From Helicobacter pylori (GTDB lineage Bacteria; Campylobacterota; Campylobacteria; Campylobacterales; Helicobacteraceae), in the NCBI GenBank assembly GCA_008032955.1, contig CP032046.1:496001-560000 (forward strand): a stretch of 64,000 bases of DNA, given 5' to 3'. This document shows, one piece after another, positions 16,992 to 27,371 of the stretch (its first letter is position 1; each line of letters starts with the position of its first letter). A program made the position numbers and the translations under genes. The notes under the pieces were generated by a model, which was given only the letters and a program-made list of their open reading frames with translations, did no database searches and had not been told where the DNA came from.

Positions 16992-18074
16992 ATGGACTTT
17001 TTAGAAAAAGTATTAGACAATCAAGTTACTGAAAGTAAAGAGTTAGTGAAGCTTTATGATTATGATTTATACACGCTAGGGGAAGCAGCGGATCAAATGC
17101 GCCAAAACATGCACCAAAAAATCGTGTATTTCAACGTGAATAGGCATTTAAACCCTAGCAATATTTGCACGGACGCTTGCAAATTTTGCGCCTTTTCAGC
17201 CCACAGAAAAAACCCTAACCCTTATGAAATGAGCTTAGAAGAAATCCTAGAAAAGGTTAAAAACTCCTACAACAAGGGGATTAAAGAAGTCCATATCGTG
17301 AGCGCTCATAACCCTAATTACTCTTATGAGTGGTATTTAAAGGTGTTTGAAACCATCAAACAAGAAATGCCTAATTTGCATTTAAAGGCCATGACCGCTG
17401 CAGAAGTGCATTTTTTAAGCGCCAAATTCAACAAACCTTTTGAATTGGTGCTAGAAGACATGCTCAAAGCCGGGGTGGATTCTATGCCTGGTGGAGGAGC
17501 GGAGATTTTTGATGAAGAGATCAGGCGTAAAATCTGTAATGGTAAGGTGGGATCTTCTCGGTGGTTAGAAATCCATGCTTATTGGCACAAATTAGGCAAA
17601 ATGAGTAACGCTACCATGCTTTTTGGGCATATTGAAAATAAAATCCATCGCATCGATCACATGCTAAGAATCAAAAAAATCCAAAGCCCTAAAGATAAAG
17701 TAGAAAATAAAGAAGGGGGCTTTAACGCATTCATTCCCTTACTGTATCAAAAAGAAAACAATTATTTGAAAGTGGGAAAATCCCCTAGCGCGATAGAAAT
17801 CCTAAAAACCATCGCTATATCCCGCATTCTTTTGAACAATATCCCCCACATTAAAGCCTATTGGGCGACTTTGGGCTTGAATTTGGCTTTAGTGGCTCAA
17901 GAATTTGGCGCTAACGATTTAGACGGCACGATAGAAATAGAGAGCATTCAAAGCGCGGCAGGCGCGAAGAGCCGGCATGGTTTAGAAAAAGAAGATTTGG
18001 TATTTAAAATCAAGGACGCTGGTTTTGTTGCGGTAGAAAGGGATAGTTTGTATAATTTCATACAAAAATTTTAA
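16992..18074 (+). CDS. mqnE: Aminofutalosine synthase MqnE (radical SAM)
   Basis: 360 residues from the ATG at 16992 (MDFLEKVLDNQ); ATGs at 16974 and 16959 are open but less like the family N terminus. AAAGG lies 10 bases upstream. Joins an enolpyruvyl-benzoate product of chorismate to S-adenosylmethionine to give aminofutalosine in the futalosine menaquinone pathway. The 4Fe-4S motif CTDACKFCAF is near residues 60-70. The Gly-rich PGGGAEIF and GHIENKIHRIDHM match the family. The companion enzyme mqnC lies just beyond bamA. Confidence 0.93.
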   Translation: MDFLEKVLDNQVTESKELVKLYDYDLYTLGEAADQMRQNMHQKIVYFNVNRHLNPSNICTDACKFCAFSAHRKNPNPYEMSLEEILEKVKNSYNKGIKEVHIVSAHNPNYSYEWYLKVFETIKQEMPNLHLKAMTAAEVHFLSAKFNKPFELVLEDMLKAGVDSMPGGGAEIFDEEIRRKICNGKVGSSRWLEIHAYWHKLGKMSNATMLFGHIENKIHRIDHMLRIKKIQSPKDKVENKEGGFNAFIPLLYQKENNYLKVGKSPSAIEILKTIAISRILLNNIPHIKAYWATLGLNLALVAQEFGANDLDGTIEIESIQSAAGAKSRHGLEKEDLVFKIKDAGFVAVERDSLYNFIQKF

Positions 18075-18104
18075 TAATTTTTAGCGTTTTTAAGAATGAT
18101 TAGT

Positions 18105-18110
18105 TATAAT
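18105..18110 (+). promoter_or_regulatory. -10 box of bamA
   Basis: TATAAT in AGTTATAATAACG, about 45 bases upstream of the proposed bamA start, giving a leader of roughly 40 bases that includes AAGGA at 18145-18149. Confidence 0.6.
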
Positions 18111-18156
18111 AACGATACTAACAACACTCAAGCTAAAATCTATTAAGGAAATCAGT

Positions 18157-20877
18157 ATTAAAAAATTTATTCTATCCTCTCTTGTTTTCGCATGTATCAA
18201 TACCAGCGTTGAAGCTTTAGAAAATGACGGCTCTAAACCAAACGATTTGGTTCCGCCAAAAGAAGCCTCTCAAGAAGCTCAAAGAAATGAGGCTCAAAAC
18301 GAAACTTCTCAATCCAATCAAACGCCTAAAGAAATGAAAGTCAAGTCCATTTCATATATCGGGCTTTCTTACATGTCTGACATGCTCGCTAATGAGATTG
18401 TAAAAATTCGTGTGGGCGATATTGTGGATTCTAAAAAAATAGACACCGCTGTTTTAGCTTTGTTCAATCAAGGGTATTTTAAAGACGTTTATGCCACTTT
18501 TGAAGGCGGCATATTAGAGTTTCATTTTGATGAAAAAGCCAGGATTGCCGGCGTAGAAATCAAGGGTTATGGGACTGAAAAGGAAAAAGACGGCTTAAAA
18601 TCCCAAATGGGGATCAAAAAGGGCGACACCTTTGATGAGCAAAAATTAGAGCATGCTAAAACGGCTTTAAAAACAGCTTTAGAGGGTCAGGGCTATTATG
18701 GGAGCGTGGTGGAGGTGCGCACCCAAAAGGTCAGTGAGGGCGCGTTATTGATCGTGTTTGATGTGAATAGGGGGGATAGTATTTATATCAAACAATCCAT
18801 TTATGAGGGAAGCGCGAAATTAAAACGCCGCATGATTGAGTCTTTAAGCGCGAACAAGCAAAGAGATTTCATGGGCTGGATGTGGGGCTTGAATGACGGG
18901 AAATTGCGTTTAGATCAATTAGAATACGATTCTTTGCGTATCCAAGATGTGTATATGCGTAGGGGTTATTTAGACGCTCACATTTCTTCGCCTTTTTTGA
19001 AAACGGATTTTTCCACCCATGACGCTAAGCTCCATTATAAGGTCAAAGAGGGGATCCAATACAGGATTTCAGACATTTTAATAGAAATTGACAACCCGGT
19101 AGTCCCCTTAAAAACCTTAGAAAAAGCCCTTAAAGTTAAAAGGAAAGATGTCTTTAATATTGAGCATTTAAGAGCGGATGCGCAAATTTTAAAAACCGAA
19201 ATTGCCGATAAGGGTTATGCGTTTGCGGTGGTGAAGCCAGACTTGGATAAAGATGAAAAAAACGGGCTTGTGAAAGTCATTTATCGTATTGAAGTGGGCG
19301 ATATGGTGTATATCAATGATGTCATCATTTCAGGGAACCAGCGCACGAGCGATAGGATCATTAGGAGGGAATTGTTACTAGGACCTAAGGATAAATACAA
19401 CTTGACCAAACTGAGAAATTCTGAAAATTCTTTAAGGCGTTTAGGATTCTTCTCTAAAGTCAAAATTGAAGAAAAAAGGGTGAATAGCTCACTTATGGAT
19501 TTGTTAGTGAGCGTAGAAGAGGGGCGCACTGGGCAGTTGCAATTTGGGTTAGGCTATGGCTCTTATGGAGGGCTCATGCTTAATGGGAGCGTGAGCGAAA
19601 GGAATCTTTTTGGCACCGGGCAAAGCATGAGCTTGTATGCTAACATCGCTACAGGGGGGGGCAGATCTTATCCGGGCATGCCAAGAGGAGCGGGGCGTAT
19701 GTTTGCCGGGAATTTGAGTTTGACTAATCCAAGGATTTTTGACAGCTGGTATAGCTCTACGATCAATCTTTATGCGGATTATAGGATAAGCTATCAATAT
19801 ATCCAACAAGGCGGAGGCTTTGGGGTGAATGTCGGGCGCATGCTGGGTAACAGAACCCATGTGAGCTTAGGGTATAACTTGAATGTTACCAAACTCCTTG
19901 GTTTCAGCAGCCCTTTATACAACCGCTATTATTCCTCTGTTAATGAAGTGGTTTCTCCAAGACAATGTTCTACCCCCGCATCGGTGATTATCAACCGCTT
20001 ATCAGGCGGTAGAACTCCATTGGTCCCTGAAAGCTGTTCTAATCCTGGAGCGATCACCACTTCACCAGAAATAAAAGGTATTTGGGATAGGGATTACCAC
20101 ACGCCTATCACCAGCTCTTTCACTCTTGATGTGAGCTATGACAACACCGATGATTATTATTTCCCTAGAAATGGGGTTATCTTTAGCTCTTATGCGACGA
20201 TGTCTGGTTTGCCAAGCTCTGGAACGCTCAATTCGTGGAACGGGTTAGGCGGGAATGTCCGTAACACTAAAGTCTATGGTAAATTCGCCGCTTACCACCA
20301 TTTGCAAAAATATTTATTGATAGATTTGATCGCTCGCTTTAAAACGCAAGGAGGCTATATCTTTAGGTATAACACCGATGATTACTTGCCTTTAAACTCC
20401 ACTTTCTATATGGGGGGCGTAACCACGGTGAGAGGCTTTAGAAACGGATCGGTTACGCCTAAAGATGAGTTTGGCTTGTGGCTTGGAGGCGATGGGATTT
20501 TCACCGCTTCTACTGAATTGAGCTATGGGGTGTTAAAAGCGGCTAAAATGCGTTTAGCGTGGTTTTTTGACTTTGGTTTCTTAACCTTTAAAACCCCAAC
20601 TAGGGGGAGTTTCTTCTATAACGCTCCTTTCACGACGGCGAATTTTAAAGATTATGGCGTGATAGGGGCTGGGTTTGAAAGAGCGACTTGGAGGGCTTCT
20701 ACAGGCTTACAGATTGAATGGATTTCGCCCATGGGGCCTTTGGTGTTGATTTTCCCTATAGCGTTTTTCAACCAATGGGGCGATGGCAATGGCAAAAAAT
20801 GTAAAGGGCTGTGCTTTAACCCTAATATGGACGATTACACGCAACATTTTGAATTTTCTATGGGAACAAGGTTTTAA
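18157..20877 (+). CDS. bamA: Outer membrane assembly factor BamA (Omp85), start codon unclear
   Basis: About 906 residues. Inserts beta-barrel proteins into the outer membrane. A Ser/Glu/Asn-rich linker follows the signal peptide, then five POTRA-like repeats to about residue 430, and a C-terminal barrel from [14 protein letters not shown] to the terminal FSMGTRF with the sorting Phe. The barrel has the conserved VRGF motif (TTVRGFRNG). The signal peptide [19 protein letters not shown] is in frame, but no ATG, GTG or TTG precedes it after the stop at 18097. The only placed start is ATT at 18157, eight bases after AAGGA. One extra G after 18159 would create TTG. Confidence 0.9.
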   Translation: MKKFILSSLVFACINTSVEALENDGSKPNDLVPPKEASQEAQRNEAQNETSQSNQTPKEMKVKSISYIGLSYMSDMLANEIVKIRVGDIVDSKKIDTAVLALFNQGYFKDVYATFEGGILEFHFDEKARIAGVEIKGYGTEKEKDGLKSQMGIKKGDTFDEQKLEHAKTALKTALEGQGYYGSVVEVRTQKVSEGALLIVFDVNRGDSIYIKQSIYEGSAKLKRRMIESLSANKQRDFMGWMWGLNDGKLRLDQLEYDSLRIQDVYMRRGYLDAHISSPFLKTDFSTHDAKLHYKVKEGIQYRISDILIEIDNPVVPLKTLEKALKVKRKDVFNIEHLRADAQILKTEIADKGYAFAVVKPDLDKDEKNGLVKVIYRIEVGDMVYINDVIISGNQRTSDRIIRRELLLGPKDKYNLTKLRNSENSLRRLGFFSKVKIEEKRVNSSLMDLLVSVEEGRTGQLQFGLGYGSYGGLMLNGSVSERNLFGTGQSMSLYANIATGGGRSYPGMPRGAGRMFAGNLSLTNPRIFDSWYSSTINLYADYRISYQYIQQGGGFGVNVGRMLGNRTHVSLGYNLNVTKLLGFSSPLYNRYYSSVNEVVSPRQCSTPASVIINRLSGGRTPLVPESCSNPGAITTSPEIKGIWDRDYHTPITSSFTLDVSYDNTDDYYFPRNGVIFSSYATMSGLPSSGTLNSWNGLGGNVRNTKVYGKFAAYHHLQKYLLIDLIARFKTQGGYIFRYNTDDYLPLNSTFYMGGVTTVRGFRNGSVTPKDEFGLWLGGDGIFTASTELSYGVLKAAKMRLAWFFDFGFLTFKTPTRGSFFYNAPFTTANFKDYGVIGAGFERATWRASTGLQIEWISPMGPLVLIFPIAFFNQWGDGNGKKCKGLCFNPNMDDYTQHFEFSMGTRF

Positions 20878-20878
20878 A

Positions 20879-21940
20879 ATGCGCATCAACAGAGAAGAAA
20901 TTTTGGATTTAATGAAAAACGCGCCCTTGAAAGAATTAGGGCAAAGGGCTTTGAGAGTGAAGCAACGCTTGCACCCTGAAAACTTGACGACTTTTATTGT
21001 GGATAGGAATATCAATTACACCAATATTTGTTTTGTGGATTGCAAGTTTTGCGCGTTCAAACGCACCTTAAAAGAAAAAGACGCCTATGTGTTGAGCTAT
21101 GAGGAAATTGATCAAAAGATTGAAGAATTGCTCGCTATTGGCGGCACGCAGATCCTTTTTCAAGGGGGGGTGCACCCGCAACTAAAGATTGATTATTATG
21201 AGAATCTAGTCAGCCATATCGCTCAAAAATTCCCCACCATTACCATTCATGGTTTTAGCGCGGTTGAAATTGATTACATTTCTAAAATCTCTAAATTGTC
21301 TTTAAAAGAAGTTTTAGAAAGGTTGAAAAACGCCGGGTTAAGCTCCATTCCAGGAGCGGGTGCAGAAATATTAAGCGATAGGGTGCGCGATGTCATTGCT
21401 CCTAAAAAATTGAGCAGTGATCGGTGGATTGAAGTGCATAGAATGGCGCATCTTTGCGGGATTAAAAGCACGGCTACCATGATGTTTGGAAGCGTGGATA
21501 ATGAAGAAGATGTAATAGAGCATTTACAAAGAGTGCGCGATTTGCAAGATGAAACCGGCGGCTTTAGGGCTTTTATTTTATGGAGCTTTCAGCCCAACAA
21601 CACCCCTTTAAAAGAAGAAATCCCTAGCATTAAAAAAGCGAGTTCCAATCGGTATTTACGCTATTTGGCATGCAGTAGGATTTTTTTGGATAACATTCAA
21701 AACATCCAAAGCTCATGGGTTACTCAAGGCTCTATGATAGGGCAGTTAGCCTTATTGTTTGGAGCGAATGATTTAGGGAGTGTGATGATGGAAGAAAATG
21801 TAGTGAAAGCGGCCGGAACGAGTTTTTGCATGAATGAAGCGGAAATGATAGAGCTTATTGAAGACATTGGGAGCGTGGCGGCTAAACGAAACACCGCCTA
21901 TGAAATCTTAAAGCGTTATCCGGCTAAAGCAAAGGTATAA
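20879..21940 (+). CDS. mqnC: Dehypoxanthine futalosine cyclase MqnC (radical SAM)
   Basis: 353 residues from the ATG at 20879, one base after the bamA stop; an earlier in-frame ATG lies inside bamA and is unlikely. Converts dehypoxanthine futalosine to cyclic DHFL in menaquinone synthesis. The radical SAM cluster motif CFVDCKFCAFKR is near residues 52-63. The homology to mqnE is clear along the length (HRMAHLCGIKSTATMMFG). Its G7 tract (21164-21170) is intact. Translationally close to bamA and to the M16-like gene. Confidence 0.93.
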   Translation: MRINREEILDLMKNAPLKELGQRALRVKQRLHPENLTTFIVDRNINYTNICFVDCKFCAFKRTLKEKDAYVLSYEEIDQKIEELLAIGGTQILFQGGVHPQLKIDYYENLVSHIAQKFPTITIHGFSAVEIDYISKISKLSLKEVLERLKNAGLSSIPGAGAEILSDRVRDVIAPKKLSSDRWIEVHRMAHLCGIKSTATMMFGSVDNEEDVIEHLQRVRDLQDETGGFRAFILWSFQPNNTPLKEEIPSIKKASSNRYLRYLACSRIFLDNIQNIQSSWVTQGSMIGQLALLFGANDLGSVMMEENVVKAAGTSFCMNEAEMIELIEDIGSVAAKRNTAYEILKRYPAKAKV

Positions 21941-21945
21941 AGAGC

Positions 21946-23247
21946 ATGAAAAAATTTTTAATCACTTTATTATTAGGAGTTTTTATGGGGTTACAAGCGA
22001 GCGCTTTGACACACCAAGAAATCAATCAAGCTAAAGTCCCTGTGATTTATGAAGAAAACCATTTATTGCCTATGGGGTTTATCCATTTAGCTTTTAGAGG
22101 GGGTGGGAGCTTAAGCGATAAAAACCAGTTGGGTTTGGCGAAATTATTCGCGCAAGTTTTAAACGAAGGCACTAAGGAGCTTGGTGCGGTGGGGTTTGCG
22201 CAACTTTTAGAGCAAAAAGCGATCAGTTTGAATGTGGATACCAGCGCAGAAGATTTGCAAATCACTTTAGAATTTTTAAAAGAATACGAAGATGAAGCCA
22301 TCATGCGCTTAAAAGAGCTTTTAAAATCCCCTAATTTCACGCAAAACGCTTTAGAAAAAGTCAAAACCCAAATGTTAGCCGCGCTTTTACAAAAAGAAAG
22401 CGATTTTGATTATTTGGCTAAACTGACTTTAAAACAAGAACTTTTTGCTAACACCCCTTTAGCTAACGCAGCTTTAGGCACTAAAGAGAGTCTCCAAAAA
22501 ATCAAGCTAGAGGATTTGAAACAGCAATTTTCTAAGGTCTTTGAACTCAATAAGCTCGTGGTGGTGCTTGGGGGCGATTTGAAAATCGATCAAACCCTTA
22601 AGCGTTTAGATAACGCTCTTAATTTCTTGCCGCAAGGTAAAGCGTATGAAGAGCCTTATTTTGAAACGAACGATAAAAAAAGCGAAAAAGTCCTCTATAA
22701 AGACACTGAGCAGGCTTTCGTGTATTTTGGCGCGCCCTTTAAAATCAAGGATTTAAAACAGGATTTAGCGAAATCTAAAGTCATGATGTTTGTGCTTGGG
22801 GGAGGGTTTGGCTCTCGTTTAATGGAAAAAATCAGGGTTCAAGAGGGCTTGGCTTATAGCGTGTATATCCGCTCCAATTTTTCTAAAGTGGCGCATTTTG
22901 CTAGCGGGTATTTGCAAACCAAGCTCAGCACTCAAGCTAAAAGCGTTGCATTAGTTAAAAAAATAGTCAAAGAATTTATAGAAAAAGGCATGACGCAACA
23001 AGAATTAGACGACGCTAAAAAGTTTTTACTAGGCTCTGAGCCTTTAAGGAATGAAACGATCTCTAGCCGCTTGAACACCACTTACAATTATTTTTATTTA
23101 GGTTTGCCTTTAAATTTCAACCAAACGCTCTTGGATCAAATCCAAAAAATGAGTTTGAAAGAAATCAATGATTTCATTAAAGCGCACACCGAAATCAATG
23201 ATTTGACTTTTGCCATTGTGAGCAATAAAAAGAGCAAGGACAAATAA
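21946..23247 (+). CDS. M16 peptidase-like protein lacking the zinc motif
   Basis: 433 residues with signal peptide ([17 protein letters not shown]). The fold matches M16 insulinase/processing-peptidase proteins: an N-terminal half with [19 protein letters not shown] and a C-terminal half with [23 protein letters not shown], which holds the conserved Arg/Tyr pair. Where active members have HxxEH, this sequence has LAKLFAQVL, so the zinc ligands and catalytic Glu are missing. It probably acts as the non-catalytic partner of another M16 protein. Corresponds to HP0657. Overlaps gatB by one base. Confidence 0.88.
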   Translation: MKKFLITLLLGVFMGLQASALTHQEINQAKVPVIYEENHLLPMGFIHLAFRGGGSLSDKNQLGLAKLFAQVLNEGTKELGAVGFAQLLEQKAISLNVDTSAEDLQITLEFLKEYEDEAIMRLKELLKSPNFTQNALEKVKTQMLAALLQKESDFDYLAKLTLKQELFANTPLANAALGTKESLQKIKLEDLKQQFSKVFELNKLVVVLGGDLKIDQTLKRLDNALNFLPQGKAYEEPYFETNDKKSEKVLYKDTEQAFVYFGAPFKIKDLKQDLAKSKVMMFVLGGGFGSRLMEKIRVQEGLAYSVYIRSNFSKVAHFASGYLQTKLSTQAKSVALVKKIVKEFIEKGMTQQELDDAKKFLLGSEPLRNETISSRLNTTYNYFYLGLPLNFNQTLLDQIQKMSLKEINDFIKAHTEINDLTFAIVSNKKSKDK

Positions 23248-24671
23248 TGCCATTTGAAGCTGTAATCGGGCTAGAAGTCCATGTCCAACTCAACACCAAA
23301 ACCAAAATCTTTTGCTCTTGCTCTACAAGCTTTGGGGAAACCCCTAATTCTAACACCTGCCCTGTGTGTTTGGGCTTACCGGGAGCTTTGCCGGTATTGA
23401 ATAAAGAAGTGGTTAAAAAAGCCATCCAGTTAGGTACAGCCATTGAAGCCAATATCAACCAAAACTCCATTTTTGCGAGGAAAAATTACTTTTACCCTGA
23501 TTTGCCTAAGGCTTATCAGATTTCGCAGTTTGAAGTCCCTATTGTGAGCGACGGGAAATTAGAGATTGACACCAAAGAGGGCGCAAAAATCGTGCGTATT
23601 GAAAGAGCCCACATGGAAGAAGACGCCGGTAAAAATATCCATGAGGGCAGTTATTCTTTGGTGGATTTGAATCGCGCTTGCACCCCTTTATTAGAAATTG
23701 TCAGCAAGCCGGACATGCAAAATAGTGAAGAAGCCATAGCGTATTTGAAAAAGCTCCATGCTATCGTGCGTTTTATAGGGATTTCTGATGCGAACATGCA
23801 AGAGGGGAATTTCAGGTGCGATGCGAACGTATCCATAAGGCCTAAAGGCGATGAAAAGCTTTACACGAGGGTGGAGATTAAAAATTTAAATAGCTTTAGA
23901 TTCATCGCTAAAGCGATTGAATACGAAATAGAGCGCCAAAGCGCGGCGTGGGAAAGCGGGCGTTATAATGAAGAGGTAGTTCAAGAAACGCGCCTTTTTG
24001 ACACCGCCAAAGGGATCACCCTTTCTATGCGCAATAAAGAAGAGTCAGCGGATTACCGCTATTTTAAAGATCCGGATTTGTATCCTGTTTTTATTGATGA
24101 GAAACTTTTAAAAGAAGCTCAAAAGATCAATGAATTGCCCAGCGCGAAAAAAATCCGCTATGTGAGGGATTTTAACCTTAAAGAAGACGATGCGAATTTA
24201 TTGGTGAGCGATCCTTTATTGGCGGAGTATTTTGAAAGCATGCTCAATCTTGGGGTTAAGGCTAAAACGAGCGTGACATGGCTTTGCGTGGAATTATTAG
24301 GGCGCTTGAAGGCTGAAATCACTTTAGAAAATTGTGGGATTAGCGCTCATGCGCTAGGCGCTTTAGCCAAACGCATTGATGAGGGCAAGATTTCGGGTAA
24401 GAGCGCTAAAGATGTGTTAGACAGGCTTTTAGAAGAGCAAGGGGGCGATGTGGATGCGCTCATTGAACAAATGGGCTTGTCTCAAGTCAATGACACGGAA
24501 GCGATTGTTAAAGTTATAGAAGAAGTGTTAAAAAACAACGCCGACAAGGTGCTTGAATACAAAAGCGGTAAGGACAAGCTTTTTGGGTTTTTTGTAGGGC
24601 AAGCGATGAAGAATCTAAAAGGGGCTAATCCTAGCGTGGTGAATGCTATTTTGAAAGAGAAATTGGGTTGA
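23247..24671 (+). CDS. gatB: Aspartyl/glutamyl-tRNA amidotransferase subunit B
   Basis: 474 residues, normal GatB length. Carries the kinase and tRNA-binding part of GatCAB, which amidates Glu-tRNA-Gln and Asp-tRNA-Asn. Visible are [50 protein letters not shown]-like [12 protein letters not shown], and the family signature near [13 protein letters not shown]. The C-terminal YqeY-like helical tail ([12 protein letters not shown]) is complete. It works with gltX2 at 6212. Confidence 0.96.
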   Translation: MPFEAVIGLEVHVQLNTKTKIFCSCSTSFGETPNSNTCPVCLGLPGALPVLNKEVVKKAIQLGTAIEANINQNSIFARKNYFYPDLPKAYQISQFEVPIVSDGKLEIDTKEGAKIVRIERAHMEEDAGKNIHEGSYSLVDLNRACTPLLEIVSKPDMQNSEEAIAYLKKLHAIVRFIGISDANMQEGNFRCDANVSIRPKGDEKLYTRVEIKNLNSFRFIAKAIEYEIERQSAAWESGRYNEEVVQETRLFDTAKGITLSMRNKEESADYRYFKDPDLYPVFIDEKLLKEAQKINELPSAKKIRYVRDFNLKEDDANLLVSDPLLAEYFESMLNLGVKAKTSVTWLCVELLGRLKAEITLENCGISAHALGALAKRIDEGKISGKSAKDVLDRLLEEQGGDVDALIEQMGLSQVNDTEAIVKVIEEVLKNNADKVLEYKSGKDKLFGFFVGQAMKNLKGANPSVVNAILKEKLG

Positions 24672-25915
24672 TGAGGAAAATTTTTTCTTATATTTCTAAG
24701 GTTCTATTATTTATTGGGGTGGTTTATGCAGAGCCTGATTCTAAAGTGGAAGCCTTAGAAGGGAGGAAGCAAGAGTCTTCTTTGGATAAAAAAATCCGCC
24801 AAGAATTAAAGAATAAGGATTTGAAGAATAAAGAAGAAAAGAAAAACACCGAAGAAAAGAAAGAAACAAAAGCCAAGAGAAAACCCAGAGCAGAAGTCCA
24901 TCATGGGGACGCCAAAAATCCTACTCAAAAAATAACGCCTCCTAAAATCAAAGGGAGCGCTAAAGGAGTTCAAAATCAAGGCATGCAAAATCAAGGCGTT
25001 CAAAGCAACGCGCCAAAACCTGAAAAAAAAGATACAACCCCTCAAGCTACTGAAAAAAATAAGGAAACAAGCCCTAGCTCTCAATTCAATTCCATTTTTG
25101 GTAATCCTAATGACGCTGCTAATAGCACCCTTGAAGATAAGGTCGTAGGGGGCATTTCTTTGCTTGTTAATGGTTCGCCTATCACGCTGTATCAAATCCA
25201 AGAAGAGCAAAAAAAATCCAAAGTGAGCAAAGCTCAAGCCAGGGATCGTTTGATCGCTGAACGCATTAAAAACCAAGAAATTGAACGCTTAAAAATCCAT
25301 GTAGATGACGACAAGCTAGACCAAGAAATGGCGATGATGGCGCAACAACAAGGCATGGATTTAGACCATTTCAAACAAATGCTTATGGCTGAGGGGCATT
25401 ATAAACTCTATAGAGATCAGCTTAAGGAGCATTTAGAAATGCAAGAATTGTTGCGTAATATCTTACTCACGAATGTGGATACCAGCTCTGAAACTAAAAT
25501 GCGCGAATATTACAACAAGCACAAGGAGCAATTCAGTATCCCCACTGAAATAGAAACCGTGCGCTACACTTCAACGAGTCAAGAAGATTTAGAAAGGGCT
25601 ATGGCAGACCCTAATTTGGAAATTCCAGGGGTGAGTAAGGCTAATGAAAAAATAGAGATGAAAGCCTTAAACCCTCAAATCGCTCAAGTCTTTATTTCAC
25701 ATGAGCAAGGCTCTTTTACGCCCGTTATGAATGGGGGTGGGGGGCAGTTTATCACCTTTTATATCAAGGAAAAAAAAGGTAAAAATGAAGTGAGTTTCAG
25801 CCAGGCCAAGCAATTCATCGCCCAAAAATTAGTGGAAGAATCTAAAGATAAGATTTTAGAAGAGCATTTTGAAAAATTGCGCGTTAAGTCTAGGATTGTG
25901 ATGATTAGAGAGTGA
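24671..25915 (+). CDS. SurA-like periplasmic chaperone
   Basis: 414 residues from the ATG at 24671, sharing a base with the gatB TGA. A signal peptide (FSYISKVLLFIGVVYA) is followed by about 120 low-complexity Lys/Glu/Gln/Pro-rich residues, then a SurA_N-type helical domain (GGISLLVNGSPITLYQIQ, RLIAERIKNQEIERL) and a degenerate parvulin-like region with C-terminal helices. It likely escorts outer-membrane proteins to BamA, encoded 4 kb upstream. A true rotamase domain is not obvious. Corresponds to HP0659. Confidence 0.8.
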   Translation: MRKIFSYISKVLLFIGVVYAEPDSKVEALEGRKQESSLDKKIRQELKNKDLKNKEEKKNTEEKKETKAKRKPRAEVHHGDAKNPTQKITPPKIKGSAKGVQNQGMQNQGVQSNAPKPEKKDTTPQATEKNKETSPSSQFNSIFGNPNDAANSTLEDKVVGGISLLVNGSPITLYQIQEEQKKSKVSKAQARDRLIAERIKNQEIERLKIHVDDDKLDQEMAMMAQQQGMDLDHFKQMLMAEGHYKLYRDQLKEHLEMQELLRNILLTNVDTSSETKMREYYNKHKEQFSIPTEIETVRYTSTSQEDLERAMADPNLEIPGVSKANEKIEMKALNPQIAQVFISHEQGSFTPVMNGGGGQFITFYIKEKKGKNEVSFSQAKQFIAQKLVEESKDKILEEHFEKLRVKSRIVMIRE

Positions 25916-25925
25916 TTTTTAGATT

Positions 25926-26942
25926 GTGCAACATTTCAATTTTCTCTATAAAGATTCTTTATTTTCTATCGCTTTATTCACTTTCATTATCGCTCTTGTG
26001 ATTTTATTAGAACAGGCTAGGGCGTATTTCACCCAAAAGAAAAACAAAAAATTTTTACAAAAATTCGCCCAAAATCAAAACGCCTATGCGAGCAATGAGA
26101 ATTTAGACGAGCTTTTAAAGCATGCTAAAATTTCTAGTTTGATGTTTTTAGCCAGAGCGTATTCTAAAGCTGACATAGAAATGAGTATTGAAATCTTAAA
26201 AGGGCTTTTGAATCGCTCCTTAAAAGATGAAGAAAAAATCGCTGTTTTAGATTTATTAGCTGAAAATTATTTTAGTGTGGGGTATTTGCAAAAAACAAAA
26301 GACACCGTGAAAGAAATTTTGCGCTTTTCCCCAAGGAATGTGGAAGCGTTATTGAAACTTTTGCATGCGTATGAATTAGAAAAAGATTATTCAAAGGCTT
26401 TAGAGACTTTGGAATGTTTGGAAGAATTAGAAGTGGTTGAAATTGAAACGATTAAAAATTACCTTTATCTCATGCATTTAATAGAGAATAAGGAAGATGC
26501 GGCTAAAATCTTGCATGTTTCAAAAGCGTCGTTAGATTTGAAAAAAATCGCTTTAAATTATTTAAAATCTTATGATGAAAAGCTTTTTTGGCAAGAGATT
26601 GATACAACCGAACGGCTAGAAAATGTGATCGATCTTTTATGGGATATGAATATCCCTGCTTTTATTTTAGAAAAACATGCCGTTTTACAAGACATCGCGC
26701 GATCTCAAGGGTTGCTTTTGGACAACAAACCTTGCCAAGTTTTTGAATTAGAGGTTTTACGCGCTTTATTGAATAGCCCTATAAAAGCGAGTCTGACTTT
26801 TGAATACCGCTGCAAGCATTGCAAACAAATCTTTCCTTTTGAAAGCCATAGGTGTCCTGTGTGTTACCAGTTAGCGTTTATGGATATAGTGCTTAAAATT
26901 TCTAAAGAAAGCTATGGGAGTGGATTGGATGCAAGAGATTGA
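25926..26942 (+). CDS. LapB/YciM-like TPR protein with C-terminal zinc ribbon
   Basis: 338 residues from a GTG. The order of parts is one N-terminal membrane helix (about 12-28, IALFTFIIALVILLEQA), a series of TPR-like helical repeats (about 55-270), and a C-terminal four-Cys metal site, CKHCKQIF ... CPVCYQ. This is the architecture of E. coli LapB, which recruits FtsH to degrade LpxC and so limits lipid A synthesis. Function in H. pylori is inferred from architecture only. Corresponds to HP0660. It overlaps rnhA. Confidence 0.7.
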   Translation: MQHFNFLYKDSLFSIALFTFIIALVILLEQARAYFTQKKNKKFLQKFAQNQNAYASNENLDELLKHAKISSLMFLARAYSKADIEMSIEILKGLLNRSLKDEEKIAVLDLLAENYFSVGYLQKTKDTVKEILRFSPRNVEALLKLLHAYELEKDYSKALETLECLEELEVVEIETIKNYLYLMHLIENKEDAAKILHVSKASLDLKKIALNYLKSYDEKLFWQEIDTTERLENVIDLLWDMNIPAFILEKHAVLQDIARSQGLLLDNKPCQVFELEVLRALLNSPIKASLTFEYRCKHCKQIFPFESHRCPVCYQLAFMDIVLKISKESYGSGLDARD

Positions 26943-27360
26943 AATTTTTTGCGATGGATCTTCTTTAGGCAATCCTGGGCCAGGCGGTTATGCGGCGATT
27001 TTACGCTATAAAGATAAAGAAAAAATCATCAGTGGAGGCGAATCATTCACCACGAATAACCGCATGGAATTAAAAGCGCTCAATGAAGCGTTAAAAATCT
27101 TGAAACGCCCATGCCATATCACGCTTTATAGCGATTCGCAATACGTGTGCCAAGCGATCAATGTGTGGCTAGCTAACTGGCAAAAAAAGAATTTTTCTAA
27201 AGTTAAAAATGTGGATTTATGGAAAGAATTTTTAGAAGTCTCTAAAGGGCATTTGATTGTGGCTGTTTGGATCAAGGGGCATAATGGGCATGCCGAGAAT
27301 GAACGATGCGATAGTCTCGCTAAATTAGAGGCGCAAAAACGCACTAAAACGACCACTTAA
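26929..27360 (+). CDS. rnhA: Ribonuclease HI
   Basis: 143 residues from the ATG at 26929; an ATG at 26914 would add five residues. Degrades RNA in RNA-DNA hybrids. Catalytic acids are visible in the right order: [21 protein letters not shown], and NERCDSLA near the C terminus, with His in [10 protein letters not shown]. Overlaps the end of the LapB-like gene and precedes rnc by 11 bases. Confidence 0.95.
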   Translation: MQEIEIFCDGSSLGNPGPGGYAAILRYKDKEKIISGGESFTTNNRMELKALNEALKILKRPCHITLYSDSQYVCQAINVWLANWQKKNFSKVKNVDLWKEFLEVSKGHLIVAVWIKGHNGHAENERCDSLAKLEAQKRTKTTT

Positions 27361-27371
27361 GGGGAAAAACG

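Noticed and set aside
24806-25276. Minus-strand Phe-rich open frame
   Set aside because: It is the reverse of the Lys/Glu-rich linker of the SurA-like protein; Phe/Leu richness is a composition artefact.
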